Origin: JAKFXL01 sp947085765
GTDB taxonomy: Bacteria; Pseudomonadota; Gammaproteobacteria; Tenderiales; Tenderiaceae
Direction of reading: 5' to 3'
Length of the DNA stretch: 33,482 nt
Assembly: GCA_947085765.1 (NCBI GenBank)
Contig: CAMTXZ010000024.1
Location: forward strand, 1 to 33,482
The notes beneath the pieces are model-generated. The model made no database searches, was not told the origin of the DNA, and saw only the letters and a program-made list of their open reading frames with translations. Position numbers and translations under genes: made by a program. Within the stretch, counting starts at the first letter, position 1, and each line of letters begins with the position of its first letter. Positions 1-8,813 of this stretch are shown here, piece after piece.

Positions 1-28
1 CCAAATCTCTCGGCGTGCCGCTAATAAC

Positions 29-57
29 TTGCCCAAGAGCCTTATTAATTGTTAAAT
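29..57 (+). promoter_or_regulatory. Possible sigma-70 promoter for mreB
   Basis: A TTGCCC hexamer at 29-34 and a TTAAAT hexamer at 52-57 are separated by exactly 17 bases, in an AT-rich stretch about 60 bases before the mreB start. Each hexamer matches the sigma-70 consensus at four of six positions. This is a pattern match only; no other promoter-like pair stands out before mreB. Confidence 0.35.
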
Positions 58-113
58 TAGTAAGATACTTCCCGCAACATTCCAAAGCACAACTTCTTAA
101 GGTAACTCTTCAC

Positions 114-1163
114 ATGGTCTTCAAGCGCTTTCGCGGCATGTTCTCCAACGATCTCTCCATTGATCTGGGAACAGCCAATACACTGATCTATGTTCGCGGT
201 CAGGGTATTGTCCTCAACGAACCCTCTGTTGTTGCGGTTCGCCAGGATCGCGGGCCTGGCGGCCCGAAGAGCATCGCCGCTGTCGGCATGGAGGCCAAAC
301 GCATGATCGGCCGTACTCCCGGCAGTATTGTCGCCATCCGTCCGCTCAAGGATGGTGTGATCGCCGACTTCACGGTCACCGAAAAGATGCTGCAACACTT
401 CATTCGCAAGGTGCATGAAAATCGTTTCTTCCGTCCCAGCCCGCGGGTTCTGATCTGCGTCCCCTGCGGCTCTACCCAGGTGGAGCGGCGCGCCATCAAG
501 GAGTCGGCGGCTGGCGCTGGCGCCCGTGATGTCTACCTGATTGAAGAGCCGATGGCCGCCGCCATTGGTGCCGGCATGCCTGTGGGTGAGGCGCGTGGCT
601 CGATGGTACTGGATATCGGTGGTGGTACTACCGAGATCGCGGTGCTGTCACTCAATGGCATCGTCTACTCTGCCTCGGTACGTGTCGGTGGCGATCGCAT
701 GGATGAGGCGATCATCAACTACGTACGCCGCAACTACGGCACCCTGATCGGCGAAACCACCGCTGAGCGCATCAAACACGAGATCGGTTCCGCCTTCCCC
801 GGCAAAGAGGTGCACGAAATCGAAGTGAAGGGTCGCAACCTCTCAGAAGGGGTGCCGCGCAGCTTTACCCTCAACAGCAACGAGATACTCGAGGCGTTGC
901 AAGAGCCACTCACCGGCATTGTCAGTGCGGTCAGGATCGCACTGGAACAGACACCGCCCGATCTCGGCTCCGATATCGCCGAGCGCGGCATGGTGCTGAC
1001 GGGTGGTGGCGCGTTGCTGCGCGGCCTTGACCGGCTGCTGATGGAGGAGACCGGCCTGCCCGTGATCGTCGCCGAAGACCCCCTCACCTGCGTCGCCCGT
1101 GGTGGTGGTCGCGCCCTGGAGATGATCGACGAAGGCGGGGCCGAGGTCTTCTCGCTGGAGTAA
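114..1163 (+). CDS. mreB: Rod shape-determining protein MreB (bacterial actin)
   Basis: Cytoplasmic actin homologue that polymerises on the inner membrane and directs the elongasome (MreC, MreD, PBP2, RodA), all encoded next. The 349-aa product opens with a short amphipathic stretch and then FSNDLSIDLGTANTL, the phosphate-1 loop typical of MreB. The second nucleotide-binding signature is MVLDIGGGTTEIAV near residues 163-176 and the adenosine motif MVLTGGGALLRGLD lies near 290. The ATG at 114 is chosen because it gives the usual MreB N-terminus (compare E. coli MLKKFRGMFSND) and has AAGG 11 bases upstream. The reading frame stays open upstream to 15, but that extension has no family counterpart. 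Length equals the family norm (347 in E. coli). First gene of the cell-shape block. Very sure. Confidence 0.98.
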   Translation: MVFKRFRGMFSNDLSIDLGTANTLIYVRGQGIVLNEPSVVAVRQDRGPGGPKSIAAVGMEAKRMIGRTPGSIVAIRPLKDGVIADFTVTEKMLQHFIRKVHENRFFRPSPRVLICVPCGSTQVERRAIKESAAGAGARDVYLIEEPMAAAIGAGMPVGEARGSMVLDIGGGTTEIAVLSLNGIVYSASVRVGGDRMDEAIINYVRRNYGTLIGETTAERIKHEIGSAFPGKEVHEIEVKGRNLSEGVPRSFTLNSNEILEALQEPLTGIVSAVRIALEQTPPDLGSDIAERGMVLTGGGALLRGLDRLLMEETGLPVIVAEDPLTCVARGGGRALEMIDEGGAEVFSLE

Positions 1164-1236
1164 GCAAAAAAAACACCGTCATCAGGGAACCAAAATGCCG
1201 ATTCTGATACTCACTTGAGTAATCGGCCACAACAGT

Positions 1237-1249
1237 AGGATGTACCATT
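1237..1249 (+). promoter_or_regulatory. Ribosome binding site deciding an ATT start for mreC
   Basis: AGGA at 1237-1240 is followed by six bases and then the codon ATT at 1247. From ATT the frame reads KPLFVDGNSANVRLL, which lines up with the N-terminus of E. coli MreC (MKPIFSRGPSLQIRL). The frame has a TAA stop at 1220 and no ATG, GTG or TTG between that stop and the GTG at 1283. The GTG has no Shine-Dalgarno sequence and would remove 12 conserved residues. Confidence 0.6.
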
Positions 1250-2134
1250 AAACCGTTATTTGTAGACGGCAACTCTGCCAACGTGCGCCTGCTGGTGTGC
1301 GTTCTCATCTCTGTCGCCCTCATGGTGGTGGATCACCGCTTCAGCCTTGTCAAAGATCTACGTAGCGCACTATCTGTAGTGGTCTACCCGATCCAGTACG
1401 CAGTCAATTTTCCGCTGACGGCAAGTGGCTGGATGAGTGAGAGCTTTACCACCCGCAAAACCCTCCAGCAGGAGCTCGACAGCCTCAAGAGCACCCAGCT
1501 GCTCAACGCCGCCCGCTTGCAAAAACTGGCGGCGCTGGAGACTGAGAATCAGCGCCTGCGACAGCTGCTGGACTCATCATTCAAAATCGGCGAACGGGTT
1601 TTGATCGCTGAGCTGCTGGCGGTAGACCTCGAGCCCTTCACCAACCAGGTCGTCATCAACAAAGGCAGCAACCAAGGTGTTTACGACGGCCAACCGCTGC
1701 TGGATGCTCACGGCGTCATGGGGCAGGTGACCCAGGTCGGACCGCTCACCAGCACCGTCATGCTGATTACCGACCCCAACCATGCTATTCCAGTGGCCGT
1801 CAATCGCAACGGCCTGCGCGCTATCGCCCTGGGCACAGGCAACCCGAACAAGCTGGAGATCCCTCACTTTCCCAATGACGCCAACATTGAAGTAGGCGAC
1901 CTGTTGATTAGCACCGGCCTCGGTGGCCGCTTCCCTGAAGGGTACCCGGTTGCCACCATTAGCCAGATCCAACAAAATCCCGGCCAGCCGTTTGCATTGG
2001 TGATCGCCGCCCCCACCGCCAAACTACGACAGAGTCGTGAGGTACTGCTGGTATGGCCCCAAACCACAAATGAACCAACGCAACCATCAGCCACTACAGC
2101 TCCCGCCACCGCTGACCAGGAGGCACCACAATGA
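1247..2134 (+). CDS. mreC: Rod shape-determining protein MreC
   Basis: Periplasmic scaffold of the elongasome that links MreB/MreD to PBP2. From the likely ATT start at 1247 the product is 295 aa (283 aa if the GTG at 1283 is used). Visible parts are a short cytoplasmic N-terminus, one TM segment (LLVCVLISVALMVV), a coiled coil with LQQELDSLKS and LETENQRLRQLLDS, and the two beta-barrel MreC domains with the signatures NQVVINKGSNQGVYDGQPL and LLISTGLGGRFPEGYPVA. The C-terminal tail is rich in Thr, Ala and Pro. It lies 83 bases after mreB and its stop overlaps the mreD start (ATGA). Family assignment is firm; the start codon is the uncertain part. Confidence 0.95.
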   Translation: MKPLFVDGNSANVRLLVCVLISVALMVVDHRFSLVKDLRSALSVVVYPIQYAVNFPLTASGWMSESFTTRKTLQQELDSLKSTQLLNAARLQKLAALETENQRLRQLLDSSFKIGERVLIAELLAVDLEPFTNQVVINKGSNQGVYDGQPLLDAHGVMGQVTQVGPLTSTVMLITDPNHAIPVAVNRNGLRAIALGTGNPNKLEIPHFPNDANIEVGDLLISTGLGGRFPEGYPVATISQIQQNPGQPFALVIAAPTAKLRQSREVLLVWPQTTNEPTQPSATTAPATADQEAPQ

Positions 2135-2625
2135 CCCAGGCCATTCGCCCCCGCGGCGGCTTTGTCATCATCGCCACCTTTGTGGTGGCGCTGCTGCTGA
2201 CCATCTTGCCGTTGCCCGAATGGATGGTAAAATTCCGTCCCGAATGGGTGGCCCTGATTCTGATCTACTGGTGTATGGCGCTGCCACAGCGGGTCGGCAT
2301 TATCAGTGGCTTGGTATTGGGGCTGCTGCTCGACACACTCCAGGGCGCCGTGCTCGGCCAGCACGCCCTGGCGCTGGTCGTCACTGCCTATCTGACAAAT
2401 CGGGTACATCAGCAGGTGCGTGTCTACCCAATGTGGCAACAGGCCTTGAGTGTTATGGGGCTGCTTTTGCTCTACCAGCTGCTACTGCTCTGGGTCAACG
2501 GTATTACCGGCACCAAAAGTCAGCTCTGGCTCTACTGGCTGCCCACACTCAGCAGCACCCTGCTGTGGCCCTGGCTGTACCTGATTCTGCGCGACATCAG
2601 ACGTAACTTTGGGGTGAAAGGTTGA
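2131..2625 (+). CDS. mreD: Rod shape-determining protein MreD
   Basis: Small, very hydrophobic inner-membrane protein of the elongasome, 164 aa, as usual for MreD. The sequence shows about five membrane segments: FVIIATFVVALLLTILPLP, WVALILIYWCMALP, IISGLVLGLLLDTLQGAVLG, ALALVVTAYL and LSVMGLLLLYQLLLLW. The LGLLLDTLQGAVLGQHAL block is the most MreD-like part. Its ATG overlaps the mreC TGA by four bases, which implies translational coupling. It is followed after 53 bases by PBP2. Assignment rests on position and hydrophobic pattern plus that motif; I am confident. Confidence 0.95.
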   Translation: MTQAIRPRGGFVIIATFVVALLLTILPLPEWMVKFRPEWVALILIYWCMALPQRVGIISGLVLGLLLDTLQGAVLGQHALALVVTAYLTNRVHQQVRVYPMWQQALSVMGLLLLYQLLLLWVNGITGTKSQLWLYWLPTLSSTLLWPWLYLILRDIRRNFGVKG

Positions 2626-2678
2626 ACTCGGAAACAGTTAATCGACCGTCTCATTCGCCGTTACCAGGTTAAATCGCC

Positions 2679-4529
2679 ATGTCTCAGTTCGACCTGAAGG
2701 ACCATCTTCGCGAAAACCAGCTCTTTACCAACCGCACCATTGTGGCGCTTGTTGGCATCACCCTTGTCATCACCGCCATCATCATTCGCATGGTCTACTT
2801 ACAGGTGATAGGCCATGAACACTACAGCACCCTCTCTCAAAACAACCGTGTGGGCATTGTGCCGCTGGCACCGACACGGGGCCTGATACTTGACCGCAAC
2901 GGCGTGATCCTGGCGCAAAACCTGCCCTCCTTCTCATTGGAGATCGTAGCGGAGCGGGTCAAGGATATGGACCTGATCATCAAACAGCTGGCAGCGATCG
3001 TTGAGATCAGTGAGCGCGACGTTGACCGCTTTAAGGAGCAGTTGCAACAACAGCGCCGTTTCCAGCCCGCCACCCTGCGCTTCCGCCTCAACGAGACCGA
3101 GGTGGCGCGGTTGGCCGTCAACCGTCACCGCTTCCCCGGCGTGGAGGTTCAGGCACGTCTGGTACGCTACTATCCCCAGACCGCCCTGACAGTCCACGCG
3201 ATTGGCTACGTCGGCCGCATCAGCGAGAAGGACGAGCAGGAGATAGAGGCCGCCAATTACGCCGCCACCACCCATATCGGCAAACTGGGGATCGAAAAGG
3301 CCTATGAAGATGTGCTGCACGGCACCGTGGGTTACCAGCGGGTGGAGACCAACGCCTTTGGCCGCATGGTCAGGGTGCTCGATCGTATCGAGCCAGTCCC
3401 CGGCCAAAACATTGTGCTGACGCTGGACACCGAGCTACAACGTGTCGCCCGCGATGCGATGGGCGAAGAGATTGGGGCCGTGGTCGCCATCAACCCGAAA
3501 AACGGCGAGATCCTGACACTGGTCAGCACCGGCGACTTTGACCCCAATCTGTTTGTTAATGGCATTGATCGCAAGACCTACAAAGAGCTGCAGGAGTCTC
3601 CTGCCCGACCACTCTTCAACCGCGCCCTACAGGGGCAGTACCCACCCGGCTCGACCTTCAAACCCTTTGTTGCCCTGGCAGGACAGGAGCTGGGGGTGAT
3701 CGATGCCGAGCATACGGTCTTCTGTCGGGGCTGGTACTCGCTCAAGGGCAGCACCCACCGCTATCGCGACTGGAAAAAAGAGGGCCATGGCACAACGGAC
3801 CTGAAAAAGGCGGTGATCGAATCGTGTGATGTCTATTTTTATGAGCTGGCCCAGGCCCTCGGCGTCGACCGGCTACACGACTATCTGACCCAGTTTGGTT
3901 TTGGCCGGCGCACCGGCATCGATATCGCTGGCGAAGCCACCGGCATCCTCCCCTCTACCCGGTGGAAACGCGACACCTACAATAAACCCTGGTACCTGGG
4001 CGAGACCCTGATCACCGGCATTGGTCAGGGTTACACGCTAACTACACCACTACAGCTGGCGGTCACCACCGCCACCCTCGCCAACGGTGGCCAATACCAC
4101 CAGCCGCATCTGTTAGGTAGCATCGTCAACGCCCAGACCGAGCAGCTATTTGTGCCTAAACACCCTAGCAGCACCATCAAAAAAGTGGACAACCGTCACT
4201 GGCAGGCGGTGATCGATGGCATGATCAATGTCGTGCACAGCGACCGCGGCACAGCCCGCCGCCTGGACCATGGTCAGCCCTACCAGATCGGCGGCAAGAC
4301 CGGCACCGCCCAGGTGGCCGGCATTAAACAGGGCGCCAAGTACAACGAGGATGAGACCCCCAAACACCTGCGCGACCACGCGCTCTTCATCGCCTTTGCA
4401 CCTGCCGACGACCCCACCATCGCCGTGGCGGTAATTGTTGAACACGGCGGCCATGGTGGCTCTGTCGCCGCCCCCATCGCTGGCGCCGTCATCGATCACT
4501 ACCTGCAGGGAGCCGCGCCGCCGCCATGA
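2679..4529 (+). CDS. mrdA: Penicillin-binding protein 2 (elongasome D,D-transpeptidase)
   Basis: Class B PBP that cross-links peptidoglycan during lateral wall growth, working with RodA. The 616-aa protein has a cytoplasmic N-terminus, one TM helix at about 20-42 (IVALVGITLVITAIIIRMVY), a dimerisation/pedestal domain with APTRGLILDRNG and NRHRFPGVEVQARLVRYYP, and a C-terminal transpeptidase domain. The catalytic motifs are all present: SxxK as STFK at 325-328 (nucleophile Ser325), SxN-type SCD at 382-384 and KTGT at 540-543. GIGQGYTLTTPLQLA is also typical of PBP2. E. coli has SAD and KSGT at the second and third motifs, so these are ordinary variants. Its stop overlaps the rodA start (ATGA). 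Confidence 0.97.
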   Translation: MSQFDLKDHLRENQLFTNRTIVALVGITLVITAIIIRMVYLQVIGHEHYSTLSQNNRVGIVPLAPTRGLILDRNGVILAQNLPSFSLEIVAERVKDMDLIIKQLAAIVEISERDVDRFKEQLQQQRRFQPATLRFRLNETEVARLAVNRHRFPGVEVQARLVRYYPQTALTVHAIGYVGRISEKDEQEIEAANYAATTHIGKLGIEKAYEDVLHGTVGYQRVETNAFGRMVRVLDRIEPVPGQNIVLTLDTELQRVARDAMGEEIGAVVAINPKNGEILTLVSTGDFDPNLFVNGIDRKTYKELQESPARPLFNRALQGQYPPGSTFKPFVALAGQELGVIDAEHTVFCRGWYSLKGSTHRYRDWKKEGHGTTDLKKAVIESCDVYFYELAQALGVDRLHDYLTQFGFGRRTGIDIAGEATGILPSTRWKRDTYNKPWYLGETLITGIGQGYTLTTPLQLAVTTATLANGGQYHQPHLLGSIVNAQTEQLFVPKHPSSTIKKVDNRHWQAVIDGMINVVHSDRGTARRLDHGQPYQIGGKTGTAQVAGIKQGAKYNEDETPKHLRDHALFIAFAPADDPTIAVAVIVEHGGHGGSVAAPIAGAVIDHYLQGAAPPP

Positions 4530-5668
4530 GCATCAACCGCCAAAAACATTATGAACCCTGGGTTGATCGCCACAAACAGGGGACGCTTTTCAGACGCGGC
4601 CTGCATCTGGATTGGCCGCTGCTCGCCGGCCTACTGATACTCTCCGGCATCGGACTGATCGTGCTCTATAGCGCCAGCGGCCAGGACATGGACCATCTCT
4701 GGCGCCAGGCTACGCGGCTGGGCCTCGCCTTTGGTGTCATGATCGGTGTGGCGCAGATCCCGCCCCACCATATCGAACGCTGGACCCCTTGGCTGTTTGG
4801 TGCCGGAATTTTGATGCTGCTGGCAGTGGAGGCCGTAGGCGATATCAGCAAGGGGGCACAACGCTGGCTCGACTTGGGGATCATTCGCTTCCAGCCCTCT
4901 GAACTCATGAAGCTGGCAGTGCCGATGATGGTCGCCTGGTATCTGGCTGAAACCCGCCTGCCACCATCACTCAAGGCGACCGGTGTCGCCGCCGCGCTGA
5001 TTTTTATACCGGTCGGCCTGATCGCCATGCAACCCGACCTCGGCACCTCGTTACTAGTCTGTGCGGCAGGCGTTTTTGTAGTGCTGCTATCAGGCATCTC
5101 CTGGCGTTTTATCGGCATCATCGCCTTTCTCGGCACCTGCGCTGTGCCACTGATGTGGTTCTTTGGTATGCACGACTACCAGCGCCAGCGGGTGCTCACC
5201 TTCCTTGACCCAGGCACTGATCCACTCGGCACCGGTTATCACATCATTCAATCGATGATCGCCATCGGCTCCGGCGGCCTCTACGGCAAAGGCTGGCTCA
5301 ACGGTACCCAGTCGCAGCTGGATTTCATCCCGGAACGCTCCACCGATTTCATCTTTGCAGTCTTTGCCGAAGAGTTCGGCTTCTTTGGCATCGTGCTGCT
5401 ACTGACCATCTACCTCTTCGTCATTCTGCGCGGTCTCTACATCGCCAGCCAGGCCCAGAACAGCTTCACCCGGCTGCTGGCAGGCAGCTTAACAATAACG
5501 TTTTTTGTCTACGTCGCCGTCAATATAGGCATGGTATCGGGACTATTGCCGGTGGTCGGGGTACCCTTGCCACTGATCAGCTACGGCGGCACCTCAATGA
5601 TCACATTGATGACCGGCTTTGGCATACTGATGTCGATACAGACCCACCGCAAGTTGGTGACAACTTGA
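4526..5668 (+). CDS. rodA: Peptidoglycan glycosyltransferase RodA (SEDS family)
   Basis: Inner-membrane SEDS polymerase that makes glycan strands from lipid II as the partner of PBP2. The 380-aa product has about ten TM segments. Family signatures are GAQRWLDLGIIRFQPSELMK, MQPDLGTSL, the long periplasmic loop with LNGTQSQLDFIPERSTDFI followed by FAVFAEEFGF, and near the C-terminus PLPLISYGGTSMI. All are characteristic of RodA/FtsW; linkage to mrdA and MreBCD makes it RodA rather than FtsW. The ATG overlaps the mrdA TGA by four bases. Length matches the family (370 aa in E. coli). Confidence 0.97.
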   Translation: MSINRQKHYEPWVDRHKQGTLFRRGLHLDWPLLAGLLILSGIGLIVLYSASGQDMDHLWRQATRLGLAFGVMIGVAQIPPHHIERWTPWLFGAGILMLLAVEAVGDISKGAQRWLDLGIIRFQPSELMKLAVPMMVAWYLAETRLPPSLKATGVAAALIFIPVGLIAMQPDLGTSLLVCAAGVFVVLLSGISWRFIGIIAFLGTCAVPLMWFFGMHDYQRQRVLTFLDPGTDPLGTGYHIIQSMIAIGSGGLYGKGWLNGTQSQLDFIPERSTDFIFAVFAEEFGFFGIVLLLTIYLFVILRGLYIASQAQNSFTRLLAGSLTITFFVYVAVNIGMVSGLLPVVGVPLPLISYGGTSMITLMTGFGILMSIQTHRKLVTT

Positions 5669-5693
5669 AGAGCGCATTTAAGACAGGATTAAA

Positions 5694-6596
5694 ATGAGAC
5701 TATCAGCCCCGTCCACCACCCATCTATCTGCACTGCTGGCCGCACTGGTACTGCTGGCAGGTTGTAGTGGCCCCAGCCCCACCCGGCCCACCATCACCGC
5801 CCCCACCGCCGCCGCCGCCACCGCCACCCCCGACATTGCCGTTGAACCCAGTGACGGTGCGCCCGGCCGTCAGGTTGATATCAATACCATCCCTGACGCC
5901 GTGCCACGATCTGAGCCTTACAGCAAATATGGCAACCCCGGCAGTTACGTTGTCTTCGGCAAGACCTACACACCGCTCAAAGGCAGCAAAGGCCATGTCG
6001 AACGTGGCATCGCCTCGTGGTATGGCACCAAATTCCACGGCCGGCGCACCTCCAGCGGCGAACCTTACAATCTCTATGACATGACCGCCGCCCATAAAAC
6101 CCTGCCGCTGCCCACCTATGCCCAGGTGACCAATCTCGACAATGGCCGCTCAATCATCGTCAAGATCAATGATCGCGGCCCGTTTCATGAAGGGCGCATC
6201 ATCGATCTCTCCTACGTCGCCGCCATGAAGCTCGACATCATGAAAACCGGCACCGGCCGGGTTGAGGTGCGCGCCATCGACCCCAGCGCGCCAACCGCCC
6301 ATCTAGCCCAGCCAGCCACCACCAAGACCGAACCCGTCACGCTGGCAACCGCACCTGCGGCCAGCCAAAACCTCTTTCTCCAGGTAGGCGCCTTCAGCAC
6401 CTTCAGCAATGCTGAAAATCTGCGCAACCGTCTCAGCAACGTCGCCGCGACACCGATTGTAATCAGCAAGGGCGATCAGGTTCAGCCAATATACCGAGTA
6501 CTCATTGGCCCATTAAGCAACGACCAAGAGGCACAGCAGCTGGCAGAGCGCCTCACCAACGTCGGCATCAGCCAGACCAACCTGGTGCTAAATTAA
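5694..6596 (+). CDS. rlpA: RlpA-family septal-ring lipoprotein / lytic transglycosylase
   Basis: Outer-membrane lipoprotein; in Pseudomonas RlpA is a lytic transglycosylase acting on stem-less glycan strands at the septum. The 300-aa product has a lipoprotein signal with lipobox LLAGC (Cys24) and then a Pro/Thr/Ala-rich linker at about 26-45, encoded by a CCG/CCA-rich run. The double-psi beta-barrel domain spans about 104-195 and carries GIASWYGTKFHGRRTSSGE and VKINDRGPFHEGRIIDLS. The C-terminal SPOR domain (about 226-298, FLQVGAFSTFSNAENLRNRL) binds denuded peptidoglycan. It lies 25 bases after rodA; the mltB gene often found here in relatives is missing. Confidence 0.95.
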   Translation: MRLSAPSTTHLSALLAALVLLAGCSGPSPTRPTITAPTAAAATATPDIAVEPSDGAPGRQVDINTIPDAVPRSEPYSKYGNPGSYVVFGKTYTPLKGSKGHVERGIASWYGTKFHGRRTSSGEPYNLYDMTAAHKTLPLPTYAQVTNLDNGRSIIVKINDRGPFHEGRIIDLSYVAAMKLDIMKTGTGRVEVRAIDPSAPTAHLAQPATTKTEPVTLATAPAASQNLFLQVGAFSTFSNAENLRNRLSNVAATPIVISKGDQVQPIYRVLIGPLSNDQEAQQLAERLTNVGISQTNLVLN

Positions 6597-6728
6597 TCGC
6601 CTGCGCCGCGCCATTCACCTACATTTCCCGGAACAATCCCGTTAAAATGGCGTCTCACCCTGGCTAGTGACCCCATTGGTAAATTCCAGCCACCCTTTTA
6701 ACCTTCCCCCCGGACCTTCAGCAGAGAC

Positions 6729-7904
6729 ATGATCACAACAAAATTAGATTTGCGCCAAGCCTTAACGATCTGCCTGACAGGTATCACCCTGGTTGCCACG
6801 CTGCTACTCGGCACGGCACGGGCTGACGCCAGCCTCAGCACCACACCACCACCGCAGGTCCAGGCGCGCAGCTATGTGCTGATGGACTACAACAGTGGCA
6901 AGGTACTCGCCAGCGACAAGTCCGATGAACGCATGGAGCCTGCCAGCCTGACCAAAATCATGGCCGTCTACGTCATCCTGCATGAACTGAAAGCGGGCAA
7001 GTTCAAGTTAAATGATGAGGTCCGCATCAGTGAAAAGGCGTGGCGCATGGAAGGTTCGCGCACCTTTGTGGAGGTCGGCAACAAAGTACCACTCGAAGTA
7101 CTGCTCAAGGGGCTGGTCATTCAGTCAGGTAATGACGCCACCGTCGCCCTGGCCGAACATGTCGCCGGCAGTGAAGAGCTCTTTGCCAGCCTGATGAACC
7201 AGACCGCCAAGGCGCTGGGCATGAAGGGAACCAACTTCGTCAACAGCACCGGCCTGCCCGATCCCAACCACTACACCACCGCTCACGACCTGGCGCTGCT
7301 GACCCAGGCAATGATCCGCGACTACCCTGAACACTACTCCTGGTACTCGCTCAAACAGTTCACCCATAACGGCATCACCCAGCACAACCGCAACAAGCTG
7401 CTGTGGATGGATGACCACGTCGATGGTGTCAAAACCGGCCACACCGAGAGCGCTGGCTACTGCCTGATCTCCTCATCCAAGCAGGACGGGATGCGGCTGA
7501 TCGCTGTGGTGATGGGCGCCACCAGCGAAAATTCACGCGCCGCCGAAAGTCTGAAGCTGTTGCGCTACGGCTTCCGCTTCTACGAAACCCATCGCCTCTA
7601 TGCACCACAACAGCCGCTCAGCAGCGCCCGCGTCTGGAAAGGTGAAACAGAACAGCTGCCATTGGGACTGGCCAAAGAGCTCTATCTCACCATCCCGCGC
7701 GGCCAGTACAGCAACCTCAAGGCCACCATGAAGATCAGCACCAAGATCATCGCCCCGGTCGCCAAGGGCGCCCGTCACGGTACGCTTGAGGTGGCTATCG
7801 GCGGCGAAAAGATCGCCCAACAGCCACTGGTAGCGTTGCAAGCGGTGGCCGAAGGCGGACTGTTCAGACGCCTGGTCGATGAAGCGAAGCTACTGTTTGA
7901 ATAG
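6729..7904 (+). CDS. dacA: D-alanyl-D-alanine carboxypeptidase (PBP5/6 type)
   Basis: Low-molecular-weight PBP that trims the terminal D-Ala from pentapeptide stems in the periplasm. The 391-aa protein has a signal peptide (about 1-33, cleavage near TARADA) and the three serine-hydrolase motifs SLTK at 73-76 (Ser73 nucleophile), SGN at 133-135 and KTG at 235-237. The C-terminal PBP5 beta-rich domain follows (about 285-375), and the end FRRLVDEAKLLFE is an amphipathic membrane anchor like that of E. coli PBP5. It sits 132 bases after rlpA, a gap with room for a promoter although none is clear. Its stop is one base before the next start. Confidence 0.97.
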   Translation: MITTKLDLRQALTICLTGITLVATLLLGTARADASLSTTPPPQVQARSYVLMDYNSGKVLASDKSDERMEPASLTKIMAVYVILHELKAGKFKLNDEVRISEKAWRMEGSRTFVEVGNKVPLEVLLKGLVIQSGNDATVALAEHVAGSEELFASLMNQTAKALGMKGTNFVNSTGLPDPNHYTTAHDLALLTQAMIRDYPEHYSWYSLKQFTHNGITQHNRNKLLWMDDHVDGVKTGHTESAGYCLISSSKQDGMRLIAVVMGATSENSRAAESLKLLRYGFRFYETHRLYAPQQPLSSARVWKGETEQLPLGLAKELYLTIPRGQYSNLKATMKISTKIIAPVAKGARHGTLEVAIGGEKIAQQPLVALQAVAEGGLFRRLVDEAKLLFE

Positions 7905-7905
7905 G

Positions 7906-8775
7906 ATGAACGGCAGCACCATCGTCTATCTCAATGGTCTGTTCCTGCCTCAGGAGCAGGCCTTTGTCTCGGTGCTCGATCGCGGCTTTGTCTTTGGCGA
8001 CGGCGTCTATGAGGTGATTCCCGTCTATGGCGGCCGCCCCTTCCGGCTCGACGAACATCTGCAACGGCTCAACAACAGCCTGGCAGCCATCCGCCTCGCC
8101 AACCCGATGGACAATCACCAATGGCGGACACTGCTCAACACCCTGGTAGAAAAAAATGGCGGTGGTGAACAGTCGCTCTATCTCCAGCTGACGCGCGGTG
8201 TCGCCCCGCGTGACCACGCCTTCCCGGACAATACGCCCGCCACGGTGTTTGCCACCAGCACGCCGCTCAAACCAGTGGCACCAGAGCTGCTGGCCAACGG
8301 CGCGGCCGTCATCACCCTGGAAGATATCCGCTGGCAGTATTGCCACATCAAGGCCATCGCCCTGCTGCCCAATATTCTGTTACGGCAACAGGCGCTTGAT
8401 GTCGGCGCCCAGGAGGCGATCCTGCTGCGCGAGGGTCTGGTCACCGAAGGGACCAGCAGCAACATCTTCATCGTCAAGGATGGCATCATCAAGACTCCGC
8501 CCAAGGGACCATTCCTGCTGCCGGGCATCACCCGCGACCTGACCCTGGAGCTGGCCGCCGCCAACGGTCTGGCCTATCAGGAGTGCAACTTCGGCCGCGA
8601 CGAACTGCTGCTGGCCGACGAGGCGTGGCTCGCCAGCTCCAGCCGCGAGCTACTGCCGGTCACAACCATCGATAACCAGCCCATCGGTAACGGCCATCCC
8701 GGCCCGGTGTGGCAAGAGATGAACCGACTCTACCAGAGCTGCAAACAGGCGCTGATCGCCGGAAAAGCCGAATAA
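7906..8775 (+). CDS. dat: D-amino-acid aminotransferase (class IV PLP fold)
   Basis: PLP enzyme that interconverts D-alanine and 2-oxoglutarate with D-glutamate and pyruvate, so it can supply D-amino acids for the wall precursors used by its neighbours. From the ATG at 7906 the product is 289 aa; an in-frame ATG at 7879 lies inside dacA and is unlikely. Class IV landmarks are FVFGDGVYEVIPVYGGRPFR, the PLP lysine Lys149 in HIKAIALLPNILLR, and EGTSSNIFIV with Glu181. The RGVAPRDHAFP stretch fits D-amino-acid rather than branched-chain transaminases. Similar class IV enzymes (IlvE, PabC) cannot be fully excluded, but the position between dacA and ybeD/lipB is the usual one for dat in many gammaproteobacteria. 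Confidence 0.88.
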   Translation: MNGSTIVYLNGLFLPQEQAFVSVLDRGFVFGDGVYEVIPVYGGRPFRLDEHLQRLNNSLAAIRLANPMDNHQWRTLLNTLVEKNGGGEQSLYLQLTRGVAPRDHAFPDNTPATVFATSTPLKPVAPELLANGAAVITLEDIRWQYCHIKAIALLPNILLRQQALDVGAQEAILLREGLVTEGTSSNIFIVKDGIIKTPPKGPFLLPGITRDLTLELAAANGLAYQECNFGRDELLLADEAWLASSSRELLPVTTIDNQPIGNGHPGPVWQEMNRLYQSCKQALIAGKAE

Positions 8776-8813
8776 AAGCGAAGCGTAATAAATACCAGTG
8801 AGGTGGCAAAACA

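Noticed and set aside
1240..1251. ATG at 1240 as the mreC start
   Set aside because: It is out of frame with mreC and meets a stop after three codons.
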